A stretch of DNA of 64,000 bases from NCBI GenBank assembly GCA_937949545.1, contig CALEDR010000021.1, positions 124,001 through 188,000 on the forward strand, read 5' to 3'. The notes beneath the pieces are model-generated. The model was not told the DNA's origin. It searched no databases and was given only the letters and a program-made list of their open reading frames with translations. The position numbers were made by a program, and so were the translations under genes. The first letter of the stretch is position 1, and each line of letters opens with the position of its first letter. This DNA is from an uncultured Phycisphaerae bacterium (GTDB lineage Bacteria > Planctomycetota > Phycisphaerae > Sedimentisphaerales > Anaerohalosphaeraceae). Shown in pieces: positions 7,772 through 16,615 of this stretch.

Positions 7772-9697
7772 CTATTTGGCCTCAAACTCGGCATCGATCA
7801 CATCATTGGAACCCTTTCGACGAACTTCCCCTTCCGCAGGCGGTGTTTGCGCTCCAGATGTCTTTGCCGATCCAGATGACGCCTGCCGTTTGGCTGCTTC
7901 TTCATAAAGCGTCTTGCCCAGCAGCTGCACCTCGCTGTTAAAGTTGTCCAGCGCCCGCCGAATGGCCTCTCCATCATCTCCCTTTATGGCCTCTTTCAAA
8001 TTATTCATAGCCGACTCAATCCGGCTCCGGACATCCGCCGGCACTTTGTCGCCAAACTCCTTGAGCTGTTTTTCTGTCTGGTAAATCATCTGATCGGCCT
8101 GATTTTTCATCTCCACAACTTGACGGCGCTTCTTGTCCTCCGCCGCGTGGGACTCGGCCTCTTTGGCCATCCGCTCGACCTCTTCCTTGCTCAGACCGGA
8201 ACTGGACTGAATCACGATCGACTGCTCCTTGCCGGTGCCCAAATCTTTGGCCGAGACATTCAGAATCCCGTTGGCATCAATATCAAAAGTCACCTCAATC
8301 TGAGGCACTCCGCGAGGCGCCGGCGGGATACCCGTCAGCTGGAAGCGGCCGAGTGTGCGGTTATCCCTGGCAAACTCACGCTCTCCCTGAAGCACGTGGA
8401 TTTCCACACTGGTCTGGTTGTCCGCCGCTGTGGAGAAAATCTCCTTTTTGGTTGTAGGAATTGTCGTGTTCCGCTCGATGAGTTTGGTCATCACACCGCC
8501 GAGCGTCTCCACACCCAGTGACAGCGGAGTCACATCCAGCAGCAGAATATCTTTTACTCCCGCATCGCCGGCCAGGATGGCCCCCTGAATCGCCGCCCCA
8601 ATCGCCACAACCTCATCCGGATTGAGACTCTTGTTGGGTTCTTTTTTGAAGATTTCCCGGGCAATCTGCTGCACTTTCGGAATTCGCGTCGAACCGCCGA
8701 CCAGCAGAACTTCCTGAATATCCTCCGGACGCAGCTTGGCATCCTCCAGCGCCCGATAGCACGGGGCTTTGAGCCGCTCAAACACATGGTCGCAAAGGGC
8801 CTCAAACTTGCTGCGTGTAATCGTAATATTCAGGTGCTTCGGCCCGTTCTGGTCGGCCGTAATAAACGGCAGATTGACCGTGGTCTCTACCTGCGTGCTC
8901 AGCTCGCACTTGGCCTTTTCGGCGGCCTCTTTGAGCCGCTGATGAGCCATCGGGTCCTGACGCAGGTCAATCCCTTCCCTTTTGCGGAACTCTTCGGCCA
9001 GATAATTAATCAGAACTTCATCGAGGTCATCACCGCCCAGATGCGTATCGCCGTTTGTGCTGAGGACCTCGAAAACATTATCTCCGATGTCGAGAATAGA
9101 AATATCAAACGTCCCGCCGCCGAAGTCAAAGACGGCTACTTTCTCATTTTTCTTCTTTTCCAGACCGTAGGCCAAAGCCGCCGCTGTCGGCTCATTGATG
9201 ATGCGTTCGACCTTCAGCCCGGCAATGGCGCCGGCATCTTTTGTGGCCTGACGCTGGGAATCGTTAAAATAGGCAGGAACCGTGATGACAGCCTGAGTGA
9301 CCTTTTCGCCCAGATAATCTTCCGCCGTTTTCTTGAGGTCCTGAAGAATCATTGCGGAGATTTCCGGTGGAGTATATTCTTTATCTCGAACCCTCACCTT
9401 GACCAACTCGTCCGGGCCGCCGACGATGGCATAAGGCACCATCTTTTCTTCTTCGCTGACCTCACGGTGCCGCCGGCCCATAAACCGCTTAATGGAGTAA
9501 ATGGTGTTTTTCGGATTCGTAACCTGCTGATGGCGGGCCGCCTGGCCGACCAAACGTTCTCCTTTTTCGGTGAAAGCCACCACCGAAGGGGTCAGTCGGC
9601 TTCCGTTTGCGTTAATCAGCACCTTCGGTGTGCTTCCTTCCATCACCGCCACCACAGAGTTGGTTGTCCCCAAATCGATGCCGATAATTTTTGCCAT
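7772..9697 (-). CDS. dnaK: Molecular chaperone DnaK (Hsp70)
   Basis: 641 aa, full length. The nucleotide-binding domain starts with [18 protein letters not shown] and has [35 protein letters not shown] and [13 protein letters not shown]. The substrate-binding domain follows from about 390 ([20 protein letters not shown]), then a helical lid and a tail ending in [10 protein letters not shown], the usual DnaK end. It refolds proteins in an ATP cycle with DnaJ and GrpE, neither of which is next to it here. AAAGAGGAGATCGAAAT precedes the ATG. It stands alone between a strong terminator and a sigma-54-type promoter (9743-9758), an unusual control for dnaK; no CIRCE element was seen. Confidence 0.99.
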   Translation of the reverse strand: MAKIIGIDLGTTNSVVAVMEGSTPKVLINANGSRLTPSVVAFTEKGERLVGQAARHQQVTNPKNTIYSIKRFMGRRHREVSEEEKMVPYAIVGGPDELVKVRVRDKEYTPPEISAMILQDLKKTAEDYLGEKVTQAVITVPAYFNDSQRQATKDAGAIAGLKVERIINEPTAAALAYGLEKKKNEKVAVFDFGGGTFDISILDIGDNVFEVLSTNGDTHLGGDDLDEVLINYLAEEFRKREGIDLRQDPMAHQRLKEAAEKAKCELSTQVETTVNLPFITADQNGPKHLNITITRSKFEALCDHVFERLKAPCYRALEDAKLRPEDIQEVLLVGGSTRIPKVQQIAREIFKKEPNKSLNPDEVVAIGAAIQGAILAGDAGVKDILLLDVTPLSLGVETLGGVMTKLIERNTTIPTTKKEIFSTAADNQTSVEIHVLQGEREFARDNRTLGRFQLTGIPPAPRGVPQIEVTFDIDANGILNVSAKDLGTGKEQSIVIQSSSGLSKEEVERMAKEAESHAAEDKKRRQVVEMKNQADQMIYQTEKQLKEFGDKVPADVRSRIESAMNNLKEAIKGDDGEAIRRALDNFNSEVQLLGKTLYEEAAKRQASSGSAKTSGAQTPPAEGEVRRKGSNDVIDAEFEAK

Positions 9698-9742
9698 ATT
9701 TCGATCTCCTCTTTGTTGTCAAAATCGCTTAAACTCGGGATG

Positions 9743-9758
9743 TGCAAAGGATGTGCCA
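9743..9758 (-). promoter_or_regulatory. Sigma-54 (-24/-12) promoter upstream of dnaK
   Basis: Minus strand reads TGGCACATCCTTTGCA: GG and GC are 10 bases apart, matching the consensus TGGCAC-N5-TTGC exactly. Transcription would start near 9732, about 35 bases before the dnaK ATG. By chance an 11-base match of this kind is not expected in 64 kb of sequence (both strands). Confidence 0.75.
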
Positions 9759-9825
9759 GGCCCTTCAAGAAATCATATCCACTTTATTTATAACACTTTA
9801 TAAACTGGATGCATCCGTCATCTTA

Positions 9826-9848
9826 TGTCAATTTGGCAGGCCTTGACA
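9826..9848. promoter_or_regulatory. Inverted repeat TGTCAA-N11-TTGACA
   Basis: A perfect 6-base dyad centred at 9837, about 105 bases upstream of the predicted sigma-54 start for dnaK and about 20-40 bases upstream of the promoter for the MBL gene. The distance suits an enhancer-binding protein site, but an operator for the rightward gene is as likely. Confidence 0.35.
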
Positions 9849-9856
9849 GAAAGAAC

Positions 9857-9885
9857 TTGATTTCCGAGCCAAAAATGACTTATCT
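9857..9885 (+). promoter_or_regulatory. Sigma-70-type promoter of the MBL-fold gene
   Basis: TTGATT (9857-9862), 17-base spacer, TTATCT (9880-9885), about 25 bases before the ATG at 9911. Confidence 0.5.
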
Positions 9886-9910
9886 ATTTCTGAACTCAGG
9901 AGGACTTTTT

Positions 9911-10684
9911 ATGAAACAAATCCTTATTTTTCTTTGCGGGTTGTCCTTGCCGCTAATACTAAACCGGCCTGCCCGGGCGGCGGATACGCCGGAAGATGCG
10001 CAAAAGCAGGAAAAGGCATTTGAAACCGATGTCTTTCAAACCGATTTGGGGGAATTGGTCATTACCTTTATCGGACACGGCACGCTGATGATGACCTGCG
10101 GCGGCAAGGTCATTCACATTGACCCCTGGACACCGCTGGCCGACTACACAAAACTGCCCAAAGCGGATCTGATTCTGATTACCCACGAGCATCGGGACCA
10201 TCTGGACCCTAAGGCTGTCCATCTGCTTCAAAAAAACGGCACAATCGTGGTCATTCCGGAAAAATGCAGGGAGGCCGTCCCGAACGGTTTGGTGATGAAA
10301 AACGGCGACAAGAAAAAAGTGCTGGACCTGGACATCGAAGCGGTACCCGCCTACAACCTGATTCATAAAAGGCCGGACGGCCAGCCCTTCCACCCGAAAG
10401 GACAGGGCAACGGCTACGTCCTCACCTTCGGCAAGACCCGGGTCTATATCGCCGGCGATACGGAAAACATCCCGGAAATGCAAAACCTCAAAGATATCGC
10501 CATCGCCTTCCTGCCGATGAATCTGCCCTATACAATGACGCCGGAGATGACCGCATCGGCGGCCAAAATGTTCCGCCCCAAAGTCCTCTACCCCTATCAC
10601 TACGGGCAGACCGACCCACAGAAACTGGTCCAGCTGCTGGCCGAAGACAAGGACATCGAAGTCCGGATTCGCCGGATGCCATGA
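9911..10684 (+). CDS. Exported MBL-fold metal-dependent hydrolase (UlaG-like)
   Basis: 257 aa with a signal peptide (MKQILIFLCGLSLPLI, ending near ARA-AD at about residue 24), so periplasmic. The beta-lactamase fold motif THEHRDHLD gives HxHxDH for two metals; further ligands are in AGDTEN and in YPYHYG near the end. FIGHGTLMMTCGGKVIHIDP is typical of the UlaG/RomA-like branch (PF12706/13483). The family hydrolyses varied substrates such as lactones and phosphodiesters; the substrate here is unknown. The start is set by AGGAGGACTTTTT just before ATG 9911. It faces away from dnaK and converges on mscL. Confidence 0.85.
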   Translation: MKQILIFLCGLSLPLILNRPARAADTPEDAQKQEKAFETDVFQTDLGELVITFIGHGTLMMTCGGKVIHIDPWTPLADYTKLPKADLILITHEHRDHLDPKAVHLLQKNGTIVVIPEKCREAVPNGLVMKNGDKKKVLDLDIEAVPAYNLIHKRPDGQPFHPKGQGNGYVLTFGKTRVYIAGDTENIPEMQNLKDIAIAFLPMNLPYTMTPEMTASAAKMFRPKVLYPYHYGQTDPQKLVQLLAEDKDIEVRIRRMP

Positions 10685-10729
10685 ACTTCCCAGCGATTCC
10701 TTATCATCAGGCTGAAACTCAAACGCTCC

Positions 10730-10759
10730 GGCTTCCCGCTTTCGCGGGAATGACAGGGG
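10730..10759. repeat. Dispersed palindromic repeat copy
   Basis: TTCCCGCTTTCGCGGGAA with a following TGAC is another member of the ATTCCCGC/GCGGGAAT family. It sits in the 78-base gap between two convergent genes, where its hairpin might help end transcription although no T run follows. Confidence 0.65.
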
Positions 10760-10762
10760 ATT

Positions 10763-11179
10763 TTACCTGGATTTCAGGATGTCGCGGATTTCTTCGAGCA
10801 GAAGTTCCTGCCTGCTCGGGGCCGGAGCCGGTGCAGCGGCCTCCTCTTTCTTTTTGGCCATATTCATCACCTTAATTAAGGCAAAGATGGCGGCGGCTAC
10901 AATGATGAAATTAATCACTGTGTTGATGAACATCCCGTAGTTGATTTTGACCGCCTGCGAAACCGCTTGTCCGGTCTCGGAGACCACGGCATCCCGCAAC
11001 GTAACGGAAAACTCCGAAAAATCCATCTGCCCCAGCAGCAGCCCCAGCGGCGGCATCAGAATATCATTGACCAGCGAGTTGACAATTTTGCCGAAGGCGG
11101 TCCCGATGATGATGCCAACGGCCATGTCAATCACATTCCCCCGCATCGCAAACGCCTTGAATTCCTTCCATAGACTCAT
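10763..11179 (-). CDS. mscL: Large-conductance mechanosensitive channel MscL
   Basis: 138 aa. [40 protein letters not shown] is the conserved N-terminal helix and TM1 gate of MscL, and [21 protein letters not shown] is TM2, ending in the cytoplasmic [19 protein letters not shown] helix. The channel opens under membrane tension and releases solutes during hypo-osmotic shock. The ATG at 11179 is chosen from the standard N-terminus and AAAGGAG six bases upstream; the reading frame extends further but without support. Confidence 0.97.
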   Translation of the reverse strand: MSLWKEFKAFAMRGNVIDMAVGIIIGTAFGKIVNSLVNDILMPPLGLLLGQMDFSEFSVTLRDAVVSETGQAVSQAVKINYGMFINTVINFIIVAAAIFALIKVMNMAKKKEEAAAPAPAPSRQELLLEEIRDILKSR

Positions 11180-11237
11180 ACGGCTCTCCTTTCTCTGAAC
11201 AAAGGTTTTCGCCCAACTCCGTACGTCCAAAAACCCC

Positions 11238-11265
11238 ATTGTAAAAACAAAAAGACGGAACGCAA
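11238..11265 (-). promoter_or_regulatory. Sigma-70-type promoter of mscL
   Basis: Minus strand: TTGCGT (11265-11260), 16-base spacer, TACAAT (11243-11238). Confidence 0.5.
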
Positions 11266-11277
11266 CGAAAGATCCCA

Positions 11278-11304
11278 ACAAAAAAGGCGGCCCAAAGACC
11301 GCCT
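11278..11304 (-). terminator. Terminator of the coiled-coil gene
   Basis: Minus strand AGGCGG, 8-base loop, CCGCCT, then TTTTTG. It lies 29 bases after the stop of the coiled-coil gene and before the mscL promoter. Confidence 0.75.
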
Positions 11305-11332
11305 CAAAATGTTCTCGAGCAGACACAAACCG

Positions 11333-14300
11333 CTATTTGCCACTGCCCCAGCCGCCCAGCAATCCGAACTTCCGGAATAAAGATTTCGTCTTCTCATCCG
11401 GTTCGGCGGCCTGGGCTTTCGCCGGAGAAGTTTCCGGTTCCGCGGCAGCCGATGGAGGTGTCTGAGCCGGCTTGGCAGCTGTCAGGACCGAGGCAGGAAT
11501 ATGAATCGGGGCCGGCTTGGGACCTGCCTTCCGCTCCTGCTCTTCGAGGAACTGCCAGACTGCCGCACGGGCCTGCTGGCGTTCGGCAGGCGGCTTGCTG
11601 ATCCAGGATACCTCCGCCGAGGCATTGTCCGTCAGCGTTAGAGGAATCGGCCCGGGCGCGGGTGTCTGCGGAGCAGGATTGACCGGCTTCTGCTCCCGCA
11701 GCAGACGAATCGTTTCGTGGGCCCGCCGCAGATTCTCCGTTTGTTCCATCAGCTGATTGCGAAGAGCCGCAATCCGGGCCTCCGCCGATTCCGACGAACT
11801 ACCCCCTGTGTTCGTAATCAGACACGGTTCATCCGCCGGCATCTGATTGCGCGGGTTCTCTGTCGGCGGCACAGGCGGCTTCGGCGCGGGGTCCGCGGGC
11901 TTGGGCGGCTCCGCCGGACGTATGGAAGGCAGCTCCCAAATCCCTTCGGACTGCCGGCTGAGAATCTGCAGCTGCCGGGCAAACTCCACATGCTTGCTGA
12001 GCTGCTTCTGTGTGGCCTCCAGTTCGGCGGTCTGGCGGGCCAGCATCTGTTCCATCGATTCAATGTATCGGCGGGCCTTCTGCAGCTGGCTTTGCGTCTC
12101 AGTCAGCACGCCGACCGTTTCCTGCAGCTGCTCAACCTGACGACGAAGCGACTGATTGTCTTCCTCGCAGCGGCTCAGCCGTGCCTGCAGGTCCGCGGCC
12201 TGCTCCTGACTGCGCTCCAGAGCCCGCCTGAGCTGATGATTTTCTTCGTGCCGCTGGATGCTGAGCCGCTCAAACTCCTGAGCCCGGCCGGTCATTTCCG
12301 TCAGCTGACCTTGCAGCTTTTCAATCTGCTCATCCCGCTGACGGCACTGCTTTTCAAATTCCTGCTGACGCAGCTCCATTTCCTCCGCCAGCTGCTCATA
12401 GGCCGCGCGGGCCTGTTCAATCGTTCGGCTGTGGGCCTCAATCTGCCGAAGCAGATGTTCCTCCTGCTGCTGCATCTGAGCCGTCTGCTGGGTTTTCTGC
12501 TCCAGTTTGGCCTGCAGGTCATCCAGCCGCTGCTGCAGCTGCTGTTCGGTCTGGGCGCTCCGATCAAGCAGACGATTCTTTTCTTCCAGACGCACCTGCA
12601 GGTCTTCCAGAGTGTGCTGGAGCTGCCGAGCCGTCTGTTCGGCGGCCAGATACTGCGTCTCAAACTCCTCCAGTGAAGTCAGCTGCTTCCGCAGGGCCAC
12701 CTTTTCCTCCAGCACCTGCTGCAGACAGGTTCGCAAATCGGCCGCCTCCGCCTCCAGCCGGGCCATTTGCTCTTCCGTTCGGGTTCGGCTCGATTCCTGA
12801 AGCTGGAGTTTCTGCTGGGCTTCCTGAAGGGCCTTTCGCAGGTCATCGGCTTGCTGCCGGTACAGCTGCGATTCCTCCCGCAGAGCGGCCAGATAGGCAC
12901 GGCTTTCTTCGAGCTGACGAGCCGCATCCTGCGACGATTCGGCCTGCTGACGCAGCTTCTCCTGAAGCATCTGCTTTTCCTGTTCGAGCAGCTGGCGGGC
13001 TTGATCGGCCTCACGCAGCCGCACGCTGAGGGTATTGCAAAGCGTCCGCTGCTCCTGCAGATCGGTTTCGAGTGCTGCCTTCTGCTGAGCCGACTGCTCC
13101 TGGCCGCTGTGAAGCATCTCCTCCAGCTGACGAATCCGCTGACGGGCTTCCTCGAGCTCCCGGCTCAGCCGCTCGACCGCCTGCCCGCGCTCCTGCGCGA
13201 GCACCTGCTGGCTCTGCAGCGAAGCAACAGTCCTTTGGGCCTCGAGCAGTTCCTCCCGCGCGGCCGCCAGCTCCGCCGCCTGCTTGTCCTGGCTGCCGGC
13301 AAGCAGCTCCTGCAGCTGCTGAATCGTCCGGTGGGACTGCTGAAGTTCGTCCTGCACCGCCTCCAGACGCCGCTGAAGACCGGCCGCCTTCTGCTGCTGA
13401 ATCCGAAGATGTTCGAGCTCCTGCTCGCTTCGGCCGCTTCGAGCCGCCAGTTCCTCCAGCTGCCGGTTTGCCTCCGCCAGACGCGCCTGCATCGAGGCAT
13501 ATTCGCTCTTCATCCGGCAATGGGTTTCCTGCAGGTCATCCAGCTCCAGCGACAACTGGTCTCGCTGCTCAGCCACCTTCTGGAAGAGCCGTTCCTGCTC
13601 GGCAATCTTCTGCTGAAGCCGCGCGGTCTGTTCATCGGTATTCTGATAATGATTCCGAAGCGCTTCCTCCAGCCGGCAAGCCGCCTGCCGGGCTCGCGAC
13701 AATTCCTGTTCCAGCAGACTGATCCGCTCCTGCTGCTGAGCGGTCTGGTTCCGCAGAGCCCGCATCTGTTCCGCCTGCTGGCGGGCCGCTTCCTCCTGCA
13801 GACGAACCACATCCATCTGTCCAGTCAATTCAGCCACGCGCGTCTGGAGCGCATGATTTTCCTCTTCGAGCTGCCGGCAGATCTGCTGCATCTGTTCCAA
13901 TTGACCGGTCTGTTCCTGATGCCGGCCAAGCAGCTCATTCATCCGCATTTCCAAAACCGCCAGGGCCGCCTGCTTTTCTTCAAGGGCTGTCTGTTTTTCC
14001 TTCAGGACCTCTCCGAGCGCATCCTGACTGCGGCCGGCTTCCGCTTGATGAATCCGGGCTGACTCTTCGAGATGAAAAATCCGGGCCTGTGCCTCCTCCA
14101 GCTTCCGACGGAGCGATTCAATCGTCTGATGAGCCCGAGCCGATTCGGCCTGATGGGCACGCAGCTGCTCCAATTCCTCTTCCTGGCGGGCTTTGTCCGC
14201 CTGAAGCGCAGCAAACTCACGAGCCAGCTGCGCAATATAGGCATCCTGCGAGGCACACGTCAGCGACAGGTTTTCCCTCTGCTGCTCCAGCCGGGCCAGT

Positions 14301-14452
14301 CTCTGCCGGGCCTGATGCAGCTGCTCTTCCAGCACCGCTGTCTGACTGGACACACCGCCGGAGTCTTCCGGTGCCGACAAACTCGGCTCGCTCATCCATT
14401 CCATCGCCTGGCGGACTCGGCTTTTTCGGCTCAGTATCTCTCTGGTATCCAT
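11333..14452 (-). CDS. Long coiled-coil protein of unknown function
   Basis: 1039 aa from the ATG at 14452 (MDTREILSRKSRVRQAMEW), supported by GAGG eight bases upstream; the frame runs another 91 codons upstream but with unnatural composition. Residues about 45-860 are an almost unbroken heptad-rich coiled coil very rich in Gln, Glu, Leu, Ala and Arg. Residues about 880-1020 are rich in Pro and Ala. The protein ends LFRKFGLLGGWGSGK. There is no signal peptide or transmembrane helix, so it should be a long cytoplasmic rod, perhaps a scaffold or filament. No SMC, Rad50 or other ATPase motif is visible. I do not recognise a named family. Confidence 0.85.
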   Translation of the reverse strand: MDTREILSRKSRVRQAMEWMSEPSLSAPEDSGGVSSQTAVLEEQLHQARQRLARLEQQRENLSLTCASQDAYIAQLAREFAALQADKARQEEELEQLRAHQAESARAHQTIESLRRKLEEAQARIFHLEESARIHQAEAGRSQDALGEVLKEKQTALEEKQAALAVLEMRMNELLGRHQEQTGQLEQMQQICRQLEEENHALQTRVAELTGQMDVVRLQEEAARQQAEQMRALRNQTAQQQERISLLEQELSRARQAACRLEEALRNHYQNTDEQTARLQQKIAEQERLFQKVAEQRDQLSLELDDLQETHCRMKSEYASMQARLAEANRQLEELAARSGRSEQELEHLRIQQQKAAGLQRRLEAVQDELQQSHRTIQQLQELLAGSQDKQAAELAAAREELLEAQRTVASLQSQQVLAQERGQAVERLSRELEEARQRIRQLEEMLHSGQEQSAQQKAALETDLQEQRTLCNTLSVRLREADQARQLLEQEKQMLQEKLRQQAESSQDAARQLEESRAYLAALREESQLYRQQADDLRKALQEAQQKLQLQESSRTRTEEQMARLEAEAADLRTCLQQVLEEKVALRKQLTSLEEFETQYLAAEQTARQLQHTLEDLQVRLEEKNRLLDRSAQTEQQLQQRLDDLQAKLEQKTQQTAQMQQQEEHLLRQIEAHSRTIEQARAAYEQLAEEMELRQQEFEKQCRQRDEQIEKLQGQLTEMTGRAQEFERLSIQRHEENHQLRRALERSQEQAADLQARLSRCEEDNQSLRRQVEQLQETVGVLTETQSQLQKARRYIESMEQMLARQTAELEATQKQLSKHVEFARQLQILSRQSEGIWELPSIRPAEPPKPADPAPKPPVPPTENPRNQMPADEPCLITNTGGSSSESAEARIAALRNQLMEQTENLRRAHETIRLLREQKPVNPAPQTPAPGPIPLTLTDNASAEVSWISKPPAERQQARAAVWQFLEEQERKAGPKPAPIHIPASVLTAAKPAQTPPSAAAEPETSPAKAQAAEPDEKTKSLFRKFGLLGGWGSGK

Positions 14453-14648
14453 CCGAACGCCCTCACACAAAATCCCTTTTGCCGCTCGTCCGATAACTCG
14501 TCCGGCGGTATTGTGCCTGCAATACGGCCACCTTGTTATCTTCGCCGTTTGGTGCGTGAAAACATTAATTCTGCGAGCAGTTTTTTTGCTGTGTCCGATA
14601 ACCGACGAATGTTTGTCCGATAAGAATGCCGCCCGGAATGATGGCAGA

Positions 14649-15587
14649 TTATTTGGCGGGCACAAGCAAACGGCTGCGCGTCTGTGTTTCGGTGGGGAAA
14701 TCCTCCGGCACTTCTTTGAGCGCAACCGTGCCGGCGGCGGCCCATTCGGCCCCGCGCTGCAGCGTTACAATAAACCCGACACACTGCATCGAGGCCGCAT
14801 CGTGGCCGAGTGTGGTATGAAAGATGCGTCCCTTTCCGTAGGAAATGGTAAACAGACACAATTCGTCGCGTCCGGTGCCGCGCTGGGCGGGGTCTTGCCG
14901 ACCGGTCGCCAGCACATGCAGATTCACCGCCGGACCGCGCAGTTTGCTGTACAGCTCATCACAGCAGTGAAGCCAACGTGTCGGCAGACCGGCTGTAATC
15001 GGATGATTCGGGTCGCGGATTGTCACAACCCAATCGGCCTTCTGACCATGATAGCCCGCCGGACCGGAGGAAGTATCATAAACAAGTTTGCCGTCCTGCC
15101 ACCAAACCATCGGGCCTGCTGTTTCATTGCGTCCGCCCCAGCCGCCCAGGCCGATCATTTCGTTCCACTCGGGCCAGTCCGCAAAGGCATTGTCCGCCGC
15201 ATGCACCACAACCAGCCCGCCGCCCTGCCGCATATAGCTGACAAATGCCTGTTTGGTTTTTTCCGCCCAGGCATCGCCTTCATAATTCATCACCACCACA
15301 TCGTAATCCGAAAAGGGCGGACAAACATCCTCATTAGGCCGGCCTTTCGGCGGGAAGGTAAAGACATCGACGGCAAATCGCCCGCTGGATTCGAGGATGG
15401 CCTTCAGGACAGGGGTCGTTTCCTGCCATTTGTGGCCTTCAAAGACCATCTGGCCGTCGATGATGAGGGCTTTCATCTTTGGGACGGGTTTTTCGCCATC
15501 CATCGGTTTATCCGGCTGTGCCAAAAGAGTGCCAAAAAAAGAAAAGAAACCCAGAGCTGCTGCCGCAAACATTTTTCGTCCAACCAT
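14649..15587 (-). CDS. Exported ThuA-domain protein
   Basis: 312 aa. Signal peptide at residues 1-23 (MVGRKMFAAAALGFFSFFGTL). Residues about 38-290 form a ThuA/glutamine-amidotransferase-like fold: KALIIDGQMVFEGHKW, DYDVVVMNYEG, GGGLVVVHAADNAF, then HPITAGLPTRW and YGKGRIFHTTLGHD. ThuA-like proteins are common in Planctomycetes, often as secreted carbohydrate-related proteins; their reaction is not firmly known. GGGAGG stands six bases before the ATG. It is transcribed alone. Function beyond family is not claimed. Confidence 0.88.
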   Translation of the reverse strand: MVGRKMFAAAALGFFSFFGTLLAQPDKPMDGEKPVPKMKALIIDGQMVFEGHKWQETTPVLKAILESSGRFAVDVFTFPPKGRPNEDVCPPFSDYDVVVMNYEGDAWAEKTKQAFVSYMRQGGGLVVVHAADNAFADWPEWNEMIGLGGWGGRNETAGPMVWWQDGKLVYDTSSGPAGYHGQKADWVVTIRDPNHPITAGLPTRWLHCCDELYSKLRGPAVNLHVLATGRQDPAQRGTGRDELCLFTISYGKGRIFHTTLGHDAASMQCVGFIVTLQRGAEWAAAGTVALKEVPEDFPTETQTRSRLLVPAK

Positions 15588-15673
15588 TGTCTGCCTCCCG
15601 AAATTGACCGGCCTGTTCTGCTCGAACCATCATGCCCTTTGATTGTACGATGCCCCCGGAAAAAAAGGAAAGA

Positions 15674-15707
15674 AAAACCTCATTTCCGAAGCCAAAAATG
15701 AGGTTTC
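15674..15707 (-). terminator. Terminator of tRNA-Val(GAC)
   Basis: Minus strand AAACCTCATTT, short loop, AAATGAGGTTTTTC: an 11-base stem and T run 11 bases after the tRNA 3' end. It could also shield the downstream ThuA gene from read-through. Confidence 0.8.
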
Positions 15708-15717
15708 TGCATCAAAA

Positions 15718-15791
15718 TGGGCGGTACAGGACTTGAACCTGTGGCCTCCAGCGTGTCGAGCTGGCGCTCTAGCCAACTGAGCTAACCGCCC
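15718..15791 (-). tRNA. tRNA-Val (anticodon GAC), with C at position 33
   Basis: 74 nt cloverleaf read on the minus strand: acceptor stem GGGCGGT/ACCGCCC with discriminator A, D-arm GCTC..GAGC, anticodon arm CCAGC-TCGACAC-GCTGG, T-arm ACAGG-TTCAAGT-CCTGT. The anticodon is GAC. CCA is not encoded. Position 33, before the anticodon, is C instead of the near-universal U. Apart from the anticodon arm and a few D-loop bases it is almost identical to tRNA-Val(UAC) at 51542-51615. Confidence 0.95.
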
Positions 15792-15815
15792 GTGCCTAAG
15801 TCTTTATAAACAGGC

Positions 15816-15844
15816 CATATACACGATTCCCCGCTTTTTGTCAA
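15816..15844 (-). promoter_or_regulatory. Strong promoter of tRNA-Val(GAC)
   Basis: Minus strand: TTGACA (15844-15839), 17-base spacer, TATATG (15821-15816), about 25 bases before the tRNA 5' end. Confidence 0.85.
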
Positions 15845-15910
15845 GCAGAAAACCTGCTGGGTCCGATTTCCTCGACCGAACGAATAGAGGGTATAGTTTG
15901 AAACCTTTAA

Positions 15911-16582
15911 TTACGCACCGCCCAGAAAGATTTCGACAGGGGTGCCGGCGGCGAGGCTACTTAGCTGCCTCACAAAACCGGCGCGGTCAAAATCCGCCCG
16001 CTTTCGAAACTGATACTGCAGCGACACGCGCCCATCCATTACCGAAAGCGTTTTTAAGTGCAGGTTGTCCACCTGCCCGCGGAGAAACGCTTCCAGCGGC
16101 TGCTGAAGCCGGTCGAAGGCCTCCTTGTCCATCGACAGGAGCAGATGACTGAACCGCCGCAGGCAAAACCGCCGCCGCAGCAGCGTCTGTGCCGTCAGCG
16201 TTAAAAACGCCGCCGCAAACAGCACAATCACAATTGCATAGGTGCCGGTGGCAATCCCAATCGAGGAGGCAATCAGCAGCAGGAGAAAACCGATTTCCGC
16301 CGAATCCTTCACGGGCGTGCGAAACCGCACAAACGACAGCGCCCCCAGCAGTCCCAGCGACAGCGGAATGGAACTTTGTATTCCCAGAAACAGCGCCGTG
16401 ATGGCCGGCCCCCCGAGCAGAAACGCCCGGTCCACGCCCGCCCCAATCGTCCGCGAGCCGTAAAACAAATGATACATCCAGTACACCGCCACGGACGCCG
16501 CAAGCGACGCGGCCATCGGAATCCACAAATCCGAAACCGTCAAATCCAGCGATTGAAACTTCAGTTGAGCCGCCAGCATCAT
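15911..16582 (-). CDS. DUF4956 membrane protein of the polyphosphate/CotH module
   Basis: 223 aa. Three or four transmembrane helices lie in residues about 15-140 (IPMAASLAASVAVYWMYHLF, FLLGGPAITALFLGI, IGFLLLLIASSIGIATGTYA), with the DUF4956 hallmark LGLLGALSFVRFRTPVKD, followed by a soluble C-terminal domain. This family occurs next to VTC-domain polyphosphate polymerases and is thought to form their membrane partner; this rests on gene neighbourhood only. Third gene of the cotH-VTC-DUF4956 operon, 33 bases after the VTC gene, with AGGAG eight bases before ATG. Confidence 0.87.
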   Translation of the reverse strand: MMLAAQLKFQSLDLTVSDLWIPMAASLAASVAVYWMYHLFYGSRTIGAGVDRAFLLGGPAITALFLGIQSSIPLSLGLLGALSFVRFRTPVKDSAEIGFLLLLIASSIGIATGTYAIVIVLFAAAFLTLTAQTLLRRRFCLRRFSHLLLSMDKEAFDRLQQPLEAFLRGQVDNLHLKTLSVMDGRVSLQYQFRKRADFDRAGFVRQLSSLAAGTPVEIFLGGA

Positions 16583-16615
16583 CTTTCTTTCTCCTATAAC
16601 GTTCCTATTGGGTTT

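Noticed and set aside
9698-9800. CIRCE/HrcA site for dnaK
   Set aside because: No TTAGCACTC-N9-GAGTGCTAA inverted repeat is present; the sigma-54 motif is the better signal.
12767-14062. 431-codon Leu/Phe-rich frame opposite the coiled-coil gene
   Set aside because: Its Leu/Gln/Phe repeats are just the complement of CAG/CTG-rich heptad codons of the coiled coil.
14453-14725. N-terminal 91-residue extension of the coiled-coil protein
   Set aside because: Cys/Arg/His-rich and unlike the rest; ATG 14452 has a ribosome site.
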